DNA of 64,000 nt from Streptomyces colonosanans (GTDB lineage: Bacteria; Actinomycetota; Actinomycetes; Streptomycetales; Streptomycetaceae): assembly GCF_001866645.1 (NCBI RefSeq), contig NZ_MLYP01000043.1, forward strand, positions 62,001-126,000, given 5' to 3'. The notes below the pieces were generated by a model, which was given only the letters and a program-made list of their open reading frames with translations, ran no database searches and had not been told where the DNA came from. The position numbers were made by a program, and so were the translations under genes. Within the stretch, counting starts at the first letter, position 1. The number at the start of each line of letters is the position of its first letter. This document shows, piece after piece, positions 26,261 through 34,918 of this stretch.

Positions 26261-27289
26261 ATGAACGGAGCATCGTCAGGGGACGTACGGGTCGCGCCGA
26301 GGAACCAGGACCAGCCGCAGACAGCGAAGCTGTTCAAGAGAACGCTGATCACGGTCGTGGTGGGGGTCGCCACCTATGTGCTGACCAACGTCCTGAACCA
26401 GGACAAGAACCAGGTGTGGCAACTGACCGTGTCCGTCGTCCTGGGTGGCGCGGCACTGATCATCCAGTACCTCGTGGAGTTCGAGGGGCGGCTGGAGGCC
26501 ATGGAGGAGGGCCAGAAGAAACGCATCCGTGAGATGAGGGACCGCCTGGGCGGCCATCACGCGGAGATGCTCGCGGTGGTCGACGACCGCTTCGCCAAGA
26601 TCAATGACGCGACGGAGCTGTTCAGCCAGGTGGACCGTTCGGTGCTCCGTTCCGACGGGGTGACACGGCTGGCCCGCAAGTACACACAGGTCGGCGAGCA
26701 GGGCTCGGAGATCGTGAAGACCTTCGCCCAGGAGGAGATCGCCCGCCTCGCCTCGCTGATGGAGAGCCTCAGCAACGGCAGCGCGGACTGCCCGGGCGAG
26801 AACCACGAGTGGCTGATAGACCTCACCACGTGCGCGAAGAGGACGATCTACGCCACCAGCACCGACGTGGACCGGGACTTCTGGTCGAGCGAGCCCGCCA
26901 AGCGCTATCTCGCCGCACAGGGAGAGGCGATCAAGAAGCGCCAAGTGGAGGTACGGCGGCTGTTCCTCGTGGAGGAGTCCCGCGATCTCACCGGGAGCCT
27001 GGAAAGACTGTGCGAGACGCAGCGCCGGTTCGGCATCGACGCGCGGATCGCTGTCCGGTCGCTGCTGGAACCGAGTGCCCAGATGACCCCGTTGAACGAC
27101 TTCATCATCTTCGACGGCGAACTCTGCTACGAGACCGAGCCGGACGTGCGGGTCGTACCCGCCAAGACCACGCTGAAGATGAAGCGGGAGCACGTCGAGG
27201 AGCGGATCAACCGGTTCGGTGTGCTCTGGGAGGCCAGCGGGCCCGCTGATCCGGACCCCGGGCCCGAACCCACCACCACGTCCGACTGA
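26261..27289 (+). CDS. two-TM protein with coiled coil and PLD-like domain
   Basis: 342 residues. Two hydrophobic segments at about residues 28-42 and 48-66 (LITVVVGVATYVLTNVL; VWQLTVSVVLGGAALIIQYLV) form a hairpin. A charged, probably coiled-coil stretch (residues 68-130) follows, then an alpha/beta domain with TIYATSTDVDRDFW, VEVRRLFLVEESR and FIIFDGELCYETEP. The last part resembles the strand-helix order of phospholipase-D-like domains, but no HKD motif is seen. It starts 39 bases after the five-gene block with a GGGGGAGA site, so it may be co-transcribed. A membrane-anchored effector or sensor is possible; this is inference. Confidence 0.75.
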   Translation: MNGASSGDVRVAPRNQDQPQTAKLFKRTLITVVVGVATYVLTNVLNQDKNQVWQLTVSVVLGGAALIIQYLVEFEGRLEAMEEGQKKRIREMRDRLGGHHAEMLAVVDDRFAKINDATELFSQVDRSVLRSDGVTRLARKYTQVGEQGSEIVKTFAQEEIARLASLMESLSNGSADCPGENHEWLIDLTTCAKRTIYATSTDVDRDFWSSEPAKRYLAAQGEAIKKRQVEVRRLFLVEESRDLTGSLERLCETQRRFGIDARIAVRSLLEPSAQMTPLNDFIIFDGELCYETEPDVRVVPAKTTLKMKREHVEERINRFGVLWEASGPADPDPGPEPTTTSD

Positions 27290-27303
27290 TCCGGCCGCAC
27301 GCC

Positions 27304-28137
27304 TCACACATCGCGGCGGTCCACGGCGACCACCGCGACGACGGCCGCCACCGACGCCCACACCGCGAACACGACCCAGCCGCCCGCCACCGTGGTCGGA
27401 TACCGGGAGACCAGGGTGTACGGCTCATGGCCGTACTCGATATTGACGAGGCGGGCCCAGGCGTTGAAGGGGAGCGCGTTCCTGACGCAGGCCGTCCAGT
27501 GGTAGCGCTCGGTGACGAAGGAGGGCAGGAGCAGCAGGAGGAAAACGGAGAGCACCATGGTGGTCGCACTGTGCCGGATCAGCGCAGCCAGCCCCATGCC
27601 GACCAGCGCGGACACCGGGGCGAGCAGTGCCGATGCCGCGACCACCCGCAACGCGCCGGGGTGGCCGATCGACAGGCCCTGGCCGCGCCCGTCGAGGATG
27701 GCCTGTGTCGCGATGAAGGAGGCGCCCGCGATGACGGCGCCGTACACCGTCATGACGGCGGTCACGACGAGCATCTTGGCGGTTGTCAGCGCCCGCCGGT
27801 CGGGCACGGCCGCGAAGGTCGTACGGATCAGTCCCGTCGAGTACTCGCCGACGATCGTGATCGCGCCGATGCTCGCCGCCGCGAGGACCAGGATCAGGGC
27901 GGCGCCCTGCGTGAAGGCGTCCCGTAGCGCCCAGGAGGTGAAGTGCGCCCGGACGACCCCGTTGTAGTGCGGGTAGTTGGTGTAGTCGGCGCGGGCCGCG
28001 TTGGCGTTGAAGAAGATGATGCCGAGGGCGCTGGAGCCGAGCGCCCAGTAAGTGGACCGCAGTGACCGGAGCTTGATCCACTCGGCGGCCAGCAGGTCGG
28101 TGAAACGAGCGGCGGGCAGGGCAAGGGCGGTCGTCAT
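27304..28137 (-). CDS. ABC-2 type transporter permease
   Basis: 277 residues with about six hydrophobic segments, a soluble loop after the first (PHYNGVVRAHFTSWALRDAF) and the typical IVGEYSTGLIRTTFAAVPDRRALTTAKMLV segment of ABC-2 permeases (the conserved E-x-x-x-G-x-x-x-x-x). Its start overlaps the stop of the ATPase gene (ATGA). It ends 14 bases from the convergent PLD-like gene. Confidence 0.88.
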   Translation of the reverse strand: MTTALALPAARFTDLLAAEWIKLRSLRSTYWALGSSALGIIFFNANAARADYTNYPHYNGVVRAHFTSWALRDAFTQGAALILVLAAASIGAITIVGEYSTGLIRTTFAAVPDRRALTTAKMLVVTAVMTVYGAVIAGASFIATQAILDGRGQGLSIGHPGALRVVAASALLAPVSALVGMGLAALIRHSATTMVLSVFLLLLLPSFVTERYHWTACVRNALPFNAWARLVNIEYGHEPYTLVSRYPTTVAGGWVVFAVWASVAAVVAVVAVDRRDV

Positions 28138-29048
28138 CGGGGCTCTCCGGCGAGGTATTCGACGCTGTCGGCGGTCAGTTCCATGAAGGCGGCCTCCAAG
28201 GAAGCGGTCTGGGTGGCCAACTCGCGTAGCAGAAAACGATGTTCGAAGGCGATCTCCCCGATCCGGTCGGAGCTGAGCCCGGTGACCTTCAGCGTCTCCT
28301 CGTCGTACGGCGCAACCGCCGCGCCCTCCGCCGACAGCGCGTCGGCCAGCGCACCGGCGTCGGGCGTGCGGACGGTCACGGCCGGCCGGGTCCCGCGCTC
28401 GGCGAACGCGGTGAGGCTCTCGGCGGCGATGAGTTCACCGCGCCCGATGACGATCAACTCGTCGGCGGTGTTCTCCATCTCGGACATGAGGTGGCTGGAG
28501 ACGAAGACCGTACGGCCTTCGGCGGCCAGCTTCCGGAACAGCCCTCGCACCCACAACACACCCTCCGGATCAAGCCCGTTGAGCGGCTCGTCGAAGAGGA
28601 GGACGGGCGGGTCGCCGAGCAGGGCGGTGGCGATCCCGAGCCGCTGCTTCATACCCAGCGAGTAACCGCCGATCCGGCGCCGTGCCGCGGCCCCCGCGAG
28701 CCCCACCTCGATGAGGACCTCCTCCACTCGGCGTGCCGGGATGCGGTTGCTGCGGGCCAGCGCCTGCAGATGCGCCCGCGCGGTCCGCCCGCCGTGCACA
28801 TCCCCGGCGTCCAGAAGGGCACCGACATGGTGCAGCCCGCGCGGATGCCGGCGGAAGGAGTGCCCGCTGACGGTGGCGGTTCCGGAGGTCGGCTCGACGA
28901 GACCGAGCAGCATCCGCAGGGTGGTGGTCTTGCCCGCGCCGTTCGGGCCGAGGAAGCCGGTGACATGGCCGGGACGGACGGTGAAGGACAGGTCGCGGAC
29001 GGCCATGGTGCCGCCGTAGCGTTTGGTGAGTTGGCTGACTTCGATCAC
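28134..29048 (-). CDS. ABC transporter ATP-binding protein (drug-export type)
   Basis: 304 residues if read from GTG 29048 (IEVSQLTKRYGG). Walker A GPNGAGKTT, signature GYSLGMKQRL, Walker B VLLFDEPLNGLDP and switch His in VFVSSHLM are all intact. The C-terminal 90 residues are the usual DrrA-like extension. The start is uncertain: no Shine-Dalgarno is seen and GTG 29057 is also possible. With the permease it forms a complete exporter, divergent from a two-component system that may control it. Confidence 0.9.
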   Translation of the reverse strand: MIEVSQLTKRYGGTMAVRDLSFTVRPGHVTGFLGPNGAGKTTTLRMLLGLVEPTSGTATVSGHSFRRHPRGLHHVGALLDAGDVHGGRTARAHLQALARSNRIPARRVEEVLIEVGLAGAAARRRIGGYSLGMKQRLGIATALLGDPPVLLFDEPLNGLDPEGVLWVRGLFRKLAAEGRTVFVSSHLMSEMENTADELIVIGRGELIAAESLTAFAERGTRPAVTVRTPDAGALADALSAEGAAVAPYDEETLKVTGLSSDRIGEIAFEHRFLLRELATQTASLEAAFMELTADSVEYLAGEPR

Positions 29049-29169
29049 GGGGTCCACGCTCGCGCGGGCGGGGGATGCAGGGCATCGCCCCGCTGCTGAC
29101 ACTGCAGGCGGCCGGTTGTCGACCGTGGTTGTACATCCTCGGCACGATGACCGCCGGCCGAGTCGGACC

Positions 29170-29181
29170 TACGATCACGGC
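29170..29181 (+). promoter_or_regulatory. -10 element of a leaderless promoter for the histidine kinase
   Basis: TACGAT (29170-29175) lies six bases before ATG 29182, with no Shine-Dalgarno. Confidence 0.5.
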
Positions 29182-30387
29182 ATGCACGCCACTTCGCCGC
29201 TGCCTCTGCTCAAGCGTGTGCCGCCCGGCGCATGGATCACACTCGTCTGGTGTACGAGCATGCTGCTCACGCTCCTGGCGCGGGTCAGGCTTCCTGGTGA
29301 GTGGCAACCGGACCAGCTCCCGGCGGTCCAGCTGTACCGCTGGGACGGCCTGCTGATCCATGCGCTGTCCACCGTCATGGTGCTTGTGGGCGCCTGGCTG
29401 CTCGAGCGGCGACCGCTCGCGGCACTGACCTGGCTGATCCTGGCCCCGATCTGCGAGACCGCAACCCTGGGGGCGGGCGGGTTGCCGATGGCGCAGTACC
29501 TGACGCCGATCGTGGCGCTGTACTTCATCGCGTCGGCCCGGCCGCGCCGCACCGCTGGTGCGGCCCTGGCCATGGGAATCGGCACCCTGGTCGTGTACAT
29601 CGCGACAAGGTTGCTGTGCGGGTGGCCCGCCGGCATCTCGGCGGAGGTGGCCGTGGCGCTGGTCACCGTGATCGCCTGGCTGCTCGGCACATCTACGCGC
29701 CATGCCCGCGAGCACGCGGAGAGGATGAGCGCCCAGACGGCGGCTCAGGCGGTGACCGCCGAACGGCTGCGCATAGCCCGCGAGATGCACGACACGGTCG
29801 CCCACAGCATCGGCATCATCGCCCTTCAGGCGGGCGCGGCGGCCCGGGTGGCGACGACCCAGCCGGAGGCGGCACGCGAGGCGATGCGCGCGGTGGAGAC
29901 GACGGGCCGGGAGACGCTGGCGGGCCTGCGGCGGATGCTGGTCGCGCTGCGGGCGGCCGATGCGGGACAGGGGGACGACACGGCCGCGGCGGCGCAGCCC
30001 GCAGGGCTGGACGACGTGGACCGGCTGGCCGCGGCGACGACCGCGGCGGGGGTGCGCGTCGAGGTGCAGCGCGTCGGCGAGCCGCGTCAACTCCCCCCAG
30101 ACATCGACCTGTCCGCGTTCCGGATCATCCAGGAGTCGGTCACCAACGTCGTACGGCACTCGGGTACGCATGCGTGCCGGGTGACCGTGGACTACGGCGA
30201 GGAGGAACTCGCGCTGGAGGTGACGGACGACGGCCGGGGCCGCAGCACCTCGACGGACACGGGCTTCGGCCTGGCGGGCATGCGCGAGCGGGTGGCGCTG
30301 CTGCACGGCCAGTTCAGCGCGGCGCCGCGCCCCGAGGGCGGCTTCCGGGTGGCCGCGCGGCTGCCGGTGCCGGCGGGTGCCCGATGA
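29182..30387 (+). CDS. NarL-type sensor histidine kinase
   Basis: 401 residues. About five hydrophobic segments in the first 170 residues form the sensor, then HisKA_3 with RIAREMHDTVAHSIGII (phospho-His at residue 203), and a HATPase with NVVRHSG, VTDDGRG and GFGLAGMRERV. Few residues lie outside the membrane, so it probably senses membrane state or a lipid-soluble ligand. ATG 29182 was chosen; the reading is open upstream to 29023 but overlaps the divergent ABC gene. The stop overlaps the response-regulator start. Confidence 0.9.
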   Translation: MHATSPLPLLKRVPPGAWITLVWCTSMLLTLLARVRLPGEWQPDQLPAVQLYRWDGLLIHALSTVMVLVGAWLLERRPLAALTWLILAPICETATLGAGGLPMAQYLTPIVALYFIASARPRRTAGAALAMGIGTLVVYIATRLLCGWPAGISAEVAVALVTVIAWLLGTSTRHAREHAERMSAQTAAQAVTAERLRIAREMHDTVAHSIGIIALQAGAAARVATTQPEAAREAMRAVETTGRETLAGLRRMLVALRAADAGQGDDTAAAAQPAGLDDVDRLAAATTAAGVRVEVQRVGEPRQLPPDIDLSAFRIIQESVTNVVRHSGTHACRVTVDYGEEELALEVTDDGRGRSTSTDTGFGLAGMRERVALLHGQFSAAPRPEGGFRVAARLPVPAGAR

Positions 30388-31037
30388 CGGTCCGGGTGGT
30401 TCTCGCAGACGACCAGCAACTGATCCGTACGGCGCTGAGCATGGTCATGGCCGACATCGAGGACGTGGAGGTGGTGGGGGAGGCGGCCACGGGAGCGGAG
30501 GCGGTGTCCTTGACCGAGGAACTTGCCCCGGACGTGGTCGTGATGGACATCCGCATGCCGGAGATGGACGGCATCGAGGCGACGCGCCGCATCACGGAAG
30601 GCCCGACGGACACGAGGACCGTGGTCCTGACGACCTTCGACGACGACGAGTACGTGTACGGGGCGCTGCGCGCGGGCGCGTCCGGGTTCCTGGTGAAGGA
30701 CATGGCGCTGGACGACATCATCGGCGCGGTACGGGTGGTGGCGTCCGGCGACGCGCTGATCGCACCGAGCGTGACCCGCCGCCTGATCCAGGACTTCACG
30801 GCCCGCCCGGAACCGGCCCGCAGCCGCCGCGACCTGACGGCCATCACGGACCGGGAGCGGGAGGTCCTGACCCTGGTGGGCGGCGGCCTGTCGAATGCGG
30901 AGATAGCCGCCGAGCTGTACATCAGCGTGGCCACGGCGAAGACGTACCTGACCCGGCTGCTCACCAAGCTGGACGCCAGGGACCGCGTCCAACTGGTGAT
31001 CATTGCGTACGAGGCGGGGCTGGTGGCAGTCGGGTAG
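30384..31037 (+). CDS. NarL/LuxR-type response regulator
   Basis: 217 residues. Receiver domain with ADDQQLIRTAL at the N-terminus, phospho-Asp at residue 55 in VVMDIRMPEMDG, and FLVKDMALDD as the Lys loop. The C-terminal LuxR HTH reads LTDREREVLTLVGGGLSNAEIAAELYISVATAKTYL-like. It overlaps the kinase gene by ATGA. Likely target: the adjacent ABC exporter. Confidence 0.93.
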   Translation: MTVRVVLADDQQLIRTALSMVMADIEDVEVVGEAATGAEAVSLTEELAPDVVVMDIRMPEMDGIEATRRITEGPTDTRTVVLTTFDDDEYVYGALRAGASGFLVKDMALDDIIGAVRVVASGDALIAPSVTRRLIQDFTARPEPARSRRDLTAITDREREVLTLVGGGLSNAEIAAELYISVATAKTYLTRLLTKLDARDRVQLVIIAYEAGLVAVG

Positions 31038-31075
31038 GTGCTGGGGTTGGGGGTGGCGTGAAAGCACGACACTGG

Positions 31076-31357
31076 CTAGAAGCGGGCGGTCCCCGCCGTA
31101 CGGATGAACTTCGTCCACGCCACCGAACCGAAGAGCAGCACGGCACCACCGGGCACCTTGCTGTCGCGGACCGGTACGACACCGGGGATTCCGTCGGCGA
31201 CCTCGACGCAGCTGCCGCCCTCGCCGTTGCTGTAGCTGCTCTTGCGCCAGCGGGCGGCGCCGGGGAAGTCGTACGCGACCTCGACGCAGCTGCCGCCGTT
31301 GCCGTCGCTGTGCGTGCTCTTGCGCCAGCGGGCGTTGCTCAGGTCGTACTCGCGCAT
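31076..31357 (-). CDS. double DUF397 protein
   Basis: 93 residues containing two DUF397 units in tandem: ARWRKSTHSDGNGGSCVEVA and ARWRKSSYSNGEGGSCVEVA, followed by VRDSKVPGGAVLLFGSVAWTKFI. DUF397 proteins accompany Scr1-type XRE regulators in actinobacteria, and the start overlaps the end of such a regulator (31339-31357). The function of the pair is only partly known; an antagonist role for the small protein has been suggested in the literature. Confidence 0.9.
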   Translation of the reverse strand: MREYDLSNARWRKSTHSDGNGGSCVEVAYDFPGAARWRKSSYSNGEGGSCVEVADGIPGVVPVRDSKVPGGAVLLFGSVAWTKFIRTAGTARF

Positions 31358-32172
31358 CGTCTGAAGTCCTCCGCCGCCGAGTCGATCAGGGCAAGGGACG
31401 CCTCTGGCGACAGCGCGACGGCCCTCAGCAGATCGTATGCGCGCTGTGCACGCTTCACCACGGCTGGATCGTCGACGAGCGTTCCCGAAAACGACGTCTC
31501 TGTATAGGCAGTTGGCGGTGCGTCCTCAAAGTCCATCAACTGGAGCATCCCGCTCATGGCAGTATGCGCCCCCTGCCGGTACGCCAGTACCTGCACCAAC
31601 ACCTTTCGCTGCCGCCCTGCCTCCGCCACGTGCTCCAGCTGCATCGCCATCGCCTCCGGCCTGCCCACCGGGATACGCAGCACGTTCTCGTGCAGTACGA
31701 CCCAATACTCGGGTCTTGTAGCGTCGGCCAGGATGCGTGACCGCTCCAGTCGCGCGGTCACCGTCTCCTCCACGTACTCGTCGGTGGCGAACGGGTTGTT
31801 GGCCAGCGTCACCGCCCGCGCATACCCACCCGTCTGCAACACCCCCGGCACCAACGTCGGCGCGAACTCGCAGATCCTCGTAGCCGTCCGCTCCAGCTCG
31901 ACCACGGCCGCGAAGTAATCCGCGTACCGCTTGTCATCAATCAGCTTTCGCCAGGTGCGCTCGAAAAAACCATCGGTTTGCAGGACCTCGTCGATCCGCT
32001 GGGCCACGTCCAACTGTGGTTTGCGAATAGCCTGTTCGAATTGGCCGACATAGCCGCCGGAGACGAAAACCCTCACCCCCAGCTCGACTTGGGTGAATCC
32101 CGCGTCCTCCCGCCGGCGTTTCAGCTCCGCGCCGAAGAACTCCCATGCCGCCTGGCGCGAACCGTTGGCCAT
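31339..32172 (-). CDS. Scr1-type XRE regulator with DUF5753
   Basis: 277 residues. N-terminal XRE helix-turn-helix (LKRRREDAGFTQVELGVRVFVSGGYVGQFEQAIRKP, about residues 14-50), then the DUF5753 ligand or partner domain (CEFAPTLVPGVLQTGGYARAV ... LHENVLRIPVG). ATG 32172 was chosen because it fits the family start; an in-frame reading to 32310 lacks support. It overlaps the DUF397 gene by 19 bases. Confidence 0.9.
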   Translation of the reverse strand: MANGSRQAAWEFFGAELKRRREDAGFTQVELGVRVFVSGGYVGQFEQAIRKPQLDVAQRIDEVLQTDGFFERTWRKLIDDKRYADYFAAVVELERTATRICEFAPTLVPGVLQTGGYARAVTLANNPFATDEYVEETVTARLERSRILADATRPEYWVVLHENVLRIPVGRPEAMAMQLEHVAEAGRQRKVLVQVLAYRQGAHTAMSGMLQLMDFEDAPPTAYTETSFSGTLVDDPAVVKRAQRAYDLLRAVALSPEASLALIDSAAEDFRRCASTT

Positions 32173-32288
32173 GGCCCACCGTCCCTCCGCTGCCTCGCAC
32201 TTGTAGGGCACAGACACCTGCCGAGTGTAGGTGCGGAGCGTCACCATGGAGATGCAAAGTGTAAAGCTGGAAAAGAAAGGGGAGCACG

Positions 32289-32540
32289 GTGGCTGCGGTA
32301 CACGTATCACCCGGTGGACGACACTCGGCGCGCTGCGTCGAGGAGGCGGAGGAAACAGTGAAGGATTTGCGGGCGGTGCTCGCGAACGCGGGAATTACAT
32401 TGCCGTCACTCCGGCTCGACCCGGCAAGTGTTGCGCGTGAGGTTCCCCGCCCGATCGTGGAATTGGGTGGCTGTTCCGTCGATGTCGCCGCCCGGCTGGC
32501 GGCGGCCCTGCGCCCGCAGCGGGTCGCGGAGGCGGGATGA
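32289..32540 (+). CDS. small protein of unknown function
   Basis: 83 residues from GTG 32289 (preceded by AAGGGGAG), or 60 residues from GTG 32358 (preceded by GGCGGAGG); both starts are credible. The sequence VKDLRAVLANAGITLPSLRLD and SVDVAARLAAAL is helical. It diverges from the XRE regulator and its stop overlaps the next start. It is a common companion of Scr1-type loci as far as I recall, but has no known role. Confidence 0.65.
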   Translation: MAAVHVSPGGRHSARCVEEAEETVKDLRAVLANAGITLPSLRLDPASVAREVPRPIVELGGCSVDVAARLAAALRPQRVAEAG

Positions 32541-32752
32541 AGCCGCCGATCGGGTCGTACGCCGTCGATGTCCGCACCGGAAGGGTGGGCGTGGTGATGG
32601 GGCACGAGAGCCCGTACGTACAGCTGAGACCGTACGGCGGGGGAAGGGAGTGGGACGTCGAGCCGGAGGCCGTACGCCCCGCTACGCCGACGGAACGCCT
32701 CCGCGCGGCGACCGCGTACGCCAACGCCCGCAGTCGCGGTGAGGTGCCCTGA
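32537..32752 (+). CDS. small protein of unknown function
   Basis: 71 residues, ATGA overlap with the upstream gene. SYAVDVRTGRVGVVMGHESPYVQLRPYGGGREWDVEP looks like a small beta barrel (SH3- or KOW-like), ending in a short helix. No motif allows a function to be given. Confidence 0.7.
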   Translation: MKPPIGSYAVDVRTGRVGVVMGHESPYVQLRPYGGGREWDVEPEAVRPATPTERLRAATAYANARSRGEVP

Positions 32753-32811
32753 AACGCGTACCCCGGCGAACGGGGGCGGGGGTGCTCCCGGCGTAGGCGA
32801 GAATGGGGTCC

Positions 32812-33558
32812 ATGAGTCTGTTCCGCGACGACGGCATTGTGCTGCGCACCCAGAAGCTGGGTGAGGCGGACCGGATCATCACGCTGCTCACGCGCGGGCA
32901 CGGGCGGGTACGTGCCGTGGCGCGCGGGGTGCGGCGGACCAAGTCGAAGTTCGGGGCCCGGCTGGAGCCCTTCTCGCATGTGGACGTGCAGTTCTTCGCG
33001 CGGGGGGGCGAGCTGGTGGGGCGCGGGCTGCCGCTGTGCACGCAGAGCGAGACCATAGCTCCCTACGGTGGCGGGATCGTGACCGACTACGCCCGCTACA
33101 CCGCCGGGACCGCCATGCTGGAGACCGCCGAGCGGTTCACCGATCACGAGGGGGAGCCGGCGGTCCAGCAGTATCTGCTGCTCGTCGGCGGGCTGCGCAC
33201 GCTCGCCCGTGGCGAGCACGCGCCGCACCTCGTCCTCGACGCCTTCCTGCTGCGCTCCCTCGCCGTCAACGGCTACGCGCCCAGCTTCGGCGACTGCGCG
33301 AAATGCGGCATGCCCGGACCCAACCGGTTCTTCTCGGTGGCGTCCGGCGGCTCTGTGTGCGGCGACTGCCGGGTGCCCGGCAGCGTCGTACCCTCGCCCC
33401 GGGCCCTCGAACTGCTCGGCGCGCTGCTGACGGGCGACTGGGGGACCGCGGACGCGTGCGAGCCGCGGTACGTCCGGGAGGGGAGCGGGCTGGTGTCCGC
33501 GTATCTGCACTGGCACCTGGAGCGCGGGCTTCGCTCGCTGCGTTACGTAGAGAAGTAA
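32812..33558 (+). CDS. recO: DNA repair protein RecO
   Basis: RecO loads RecA on SSB-coated DNA with RecFR. The 248-residue protein has the N-terminal OB fold (LFRDDGIVLRTQKLGEADRIITLLT) and a zinc-binding four-Cys site, CAKCGMPG and CGDCRVPG. ATG 32812 was chosen over 32803 since it matches the family start; GAGAAT seven bases before it may be a -10 box. It is followed after 24 bases by uppS, a usual pair in actinobacteria. Confidence 0.95.
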   Translation: MSLFRDDGIVLRTQKLGEADRIITLLTRGHGRVRAVARGVRRTKSKFGARLEPFSHVDVQFFARGGELVGRGLPLCTQSETIAPYGGGIVTDYARYTAGTAMLETAERFTDHEGEPAVQQYLLLVGGLRTLARGEHAPHLVLDAFLLRSLAVNGYAPSFGDCAKCGMPGPNRFFSVASGGSVCGDCRVPGSVVPSPRALELLGALLTGDWGTADACEPRYVREGSGLVSAYLHWHLERGLRSLRYVEK

Positions 33559-33582
33559 GCACGTAAGAGGAGACGAGAGCAC

Positions 33583-34419
33583 ATGGTTGTACGCGGGATC
33601 CTGGGACGCCAGCGCCGTGAGTACACGACCCCGGAGCCGCACCCGTCGGGGGCCCGCCCGCCGAAGCTCCCCGGCGAGCTGATCCCGAACCATGTGGCGA
33701 TCGTCATGGACGGGAACGGGCGGTGGGCCAAGGAGCGCGGGCTGCCGCGCACCGAGGGGCACAAGGTCGGCGCCGAGCGCGTCGTGGACGTGCTGCAGGG
33801 CGCGATCGAGATGGGCGTCGGGAACATCTCCCTGTACGCCTTCTCCACCGAGAACTGGAGGCGTTCACCGGACGAGGTGCGCTTCCTGATGAACTTCAAC
33901 CGCGACTTCATCCGCAAGAGCCGCGACCAGCTCGACGAGCTCGGTATCCGGGTGCGCTGGGTGGGCCGGATGCCCAAGCTGTGGAAGTCGGTGGCCAAGG
34001 AACTCCAGGTCGCCCAGGAGCAGACCAAGGACAACGACAGGCTCACGCTCTACTTCTGCATGAACTACGGCGGCCGTGCCGAGCTCGCGGACGCGGCGCA
34101 GGCCCTGGCGGCGGACGTGAAGGCGGGCAGGCTCGACCCGGCGAAGGTCACGGAGAAGACCTTCGCGAAGTACCTCTACTACCCGGACATGCCGGACGTG
34201 GACATGTTCCTGCGGCCGAGCGGCGAGCAGCGCACCTCCAACTACCTGATCTGGCAGAGCGCTTACGCCGAGATGATCTTCCAGGACGTGCTGTGGCCCG
34301 ACTTCGACCGGCGTGACCTGTGGCGGGCGTGCGTGGAGTTCGCCTCCCGCGACCGCCGCTTCGGCGGGGCGATCCCGAACGAGGAGCTGCTGGCCATGGA
34401 GGGCCGGCAGGAGGACTGA
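33583..34419 (+). CDS. uppS: isoprenyl (undecaprenyl/decaprenyl) diphosphate synthase
   Basis: 278 residues; cis-prenyltransferase that makes the polyprenyl carrier for cell-wall synthesis. Motifs: HVAIVMDGNGRWA (catalytic Asp), GHKVGAERV, LYAFSTENWRR, MNYGGRAEL, and LRPSGEQRTSNYLIWQSAYAE. A 30-residue N-terminal extension precedes the core. ATG with AAGAGGAG site. Confidence 0.96.
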   Translation: MVVRGILGRQRREYTTPEPHPSGARPPKLPGELIPNHVAIVMDGNGRWAKERGLPRTEGHKVGAERVVDVLQGAIEMGVGNISLYAFSTENWRRSPDEVRFLMNFNRDFIRKSRDQLDELGIRVRWVGRMPKLWKSVAKELQVAQEQTKDNDRLTLYFCMNYGGRAELADAAQALAADVKAGRLDPAKVTEKTFAKYLYYPDMPDVDMFLRPSGEQRTSNYLIWQSAYAEMIFQDVLWPDFDRRDLWRACVEFASRDRRFGGAIPNEELLAMEGRQED

Positions 34420-34443
34420 CTCCCTTCGCTAGGATCCCGCCGC

Positions 34444-34896
34444 ATGGACATGGACATGGACATGGGGCGGGATGCGGGGCCCCCGTTACCGGGAGGCCCC
34501 GAAGCCGTTCGTCCTGCTGAGCGTCGTCAAGCCACTGGTGCCGCCCGCGTCGTCAGTGGCTGTGCGGCAGCCGCCGTCTTCGGCTTCGCGGCGCTCGTCG
34601 TACTTTTCGGCTTCGTCTGCACGATCGAAATGGAGTCGTTCCCGGGGTTGCGGGACAACCTGGCGCCGCTGGCCGTCTACGCGCTCGCCTTCGCGGTGCT
34701 GCTCACCGTCGGTGGACTGGCGCTCGCCGGACGGCGGTCGTACGGGGGGTGGGCGGCCGTCGCCGTCCTGGGGGTCCTTATGGCTCTGCGCATGTGGACG
34801 CTCGCCCCGATGCTGCACTGCTGGTCGTACGACAGCGTGGGGCGCGACGACGACGGCTCCTACTCTTGCGTGAACCGGGGCGACATGCTGCCCTGA
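34444..34896 (+). CDS. small integral membrane protein with repeated start region
   Basis: 150 residues with three to four hydrophobic segments (about 40-60, 75-95, 100-120), ending LHCWSYDSVGRDDDGSYSCVNRG, an extracytoplasmic-looking tail with two Cys. The gene begins with three tandem ATGGAC hexamers and a further ATG, giving M-D-M-D-M-D-M; any of the four ATGs could serve. TAGGAT lies eight bases before the first, so it may be leaderless. Function unknown. Confidence 0.75.
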   Translation: MDMDMDMGRDAGPPLPGGPEAVRPAERRQATGAARVVSGCAAAAVFGFAALVVLFGFVCTIEMESFPGLRDNLAPLAVYALAFAVLLTVGGLALAGRRSYGGWAAVAVLGVLMALRMWTLAPMLHCWSYDSVGRDDDGSYSCVNRGDMLP

Positions 34897-34918
34897 GCCC
34901 GTGCCGCCGTCGCGGTCG

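Noticed and set aside
28570..30306. Long minus-strand frame across the ABC and kinase genes
   Set aside because: Antisense and out-of-frame shadow; both underlying genes have full domain motifs.
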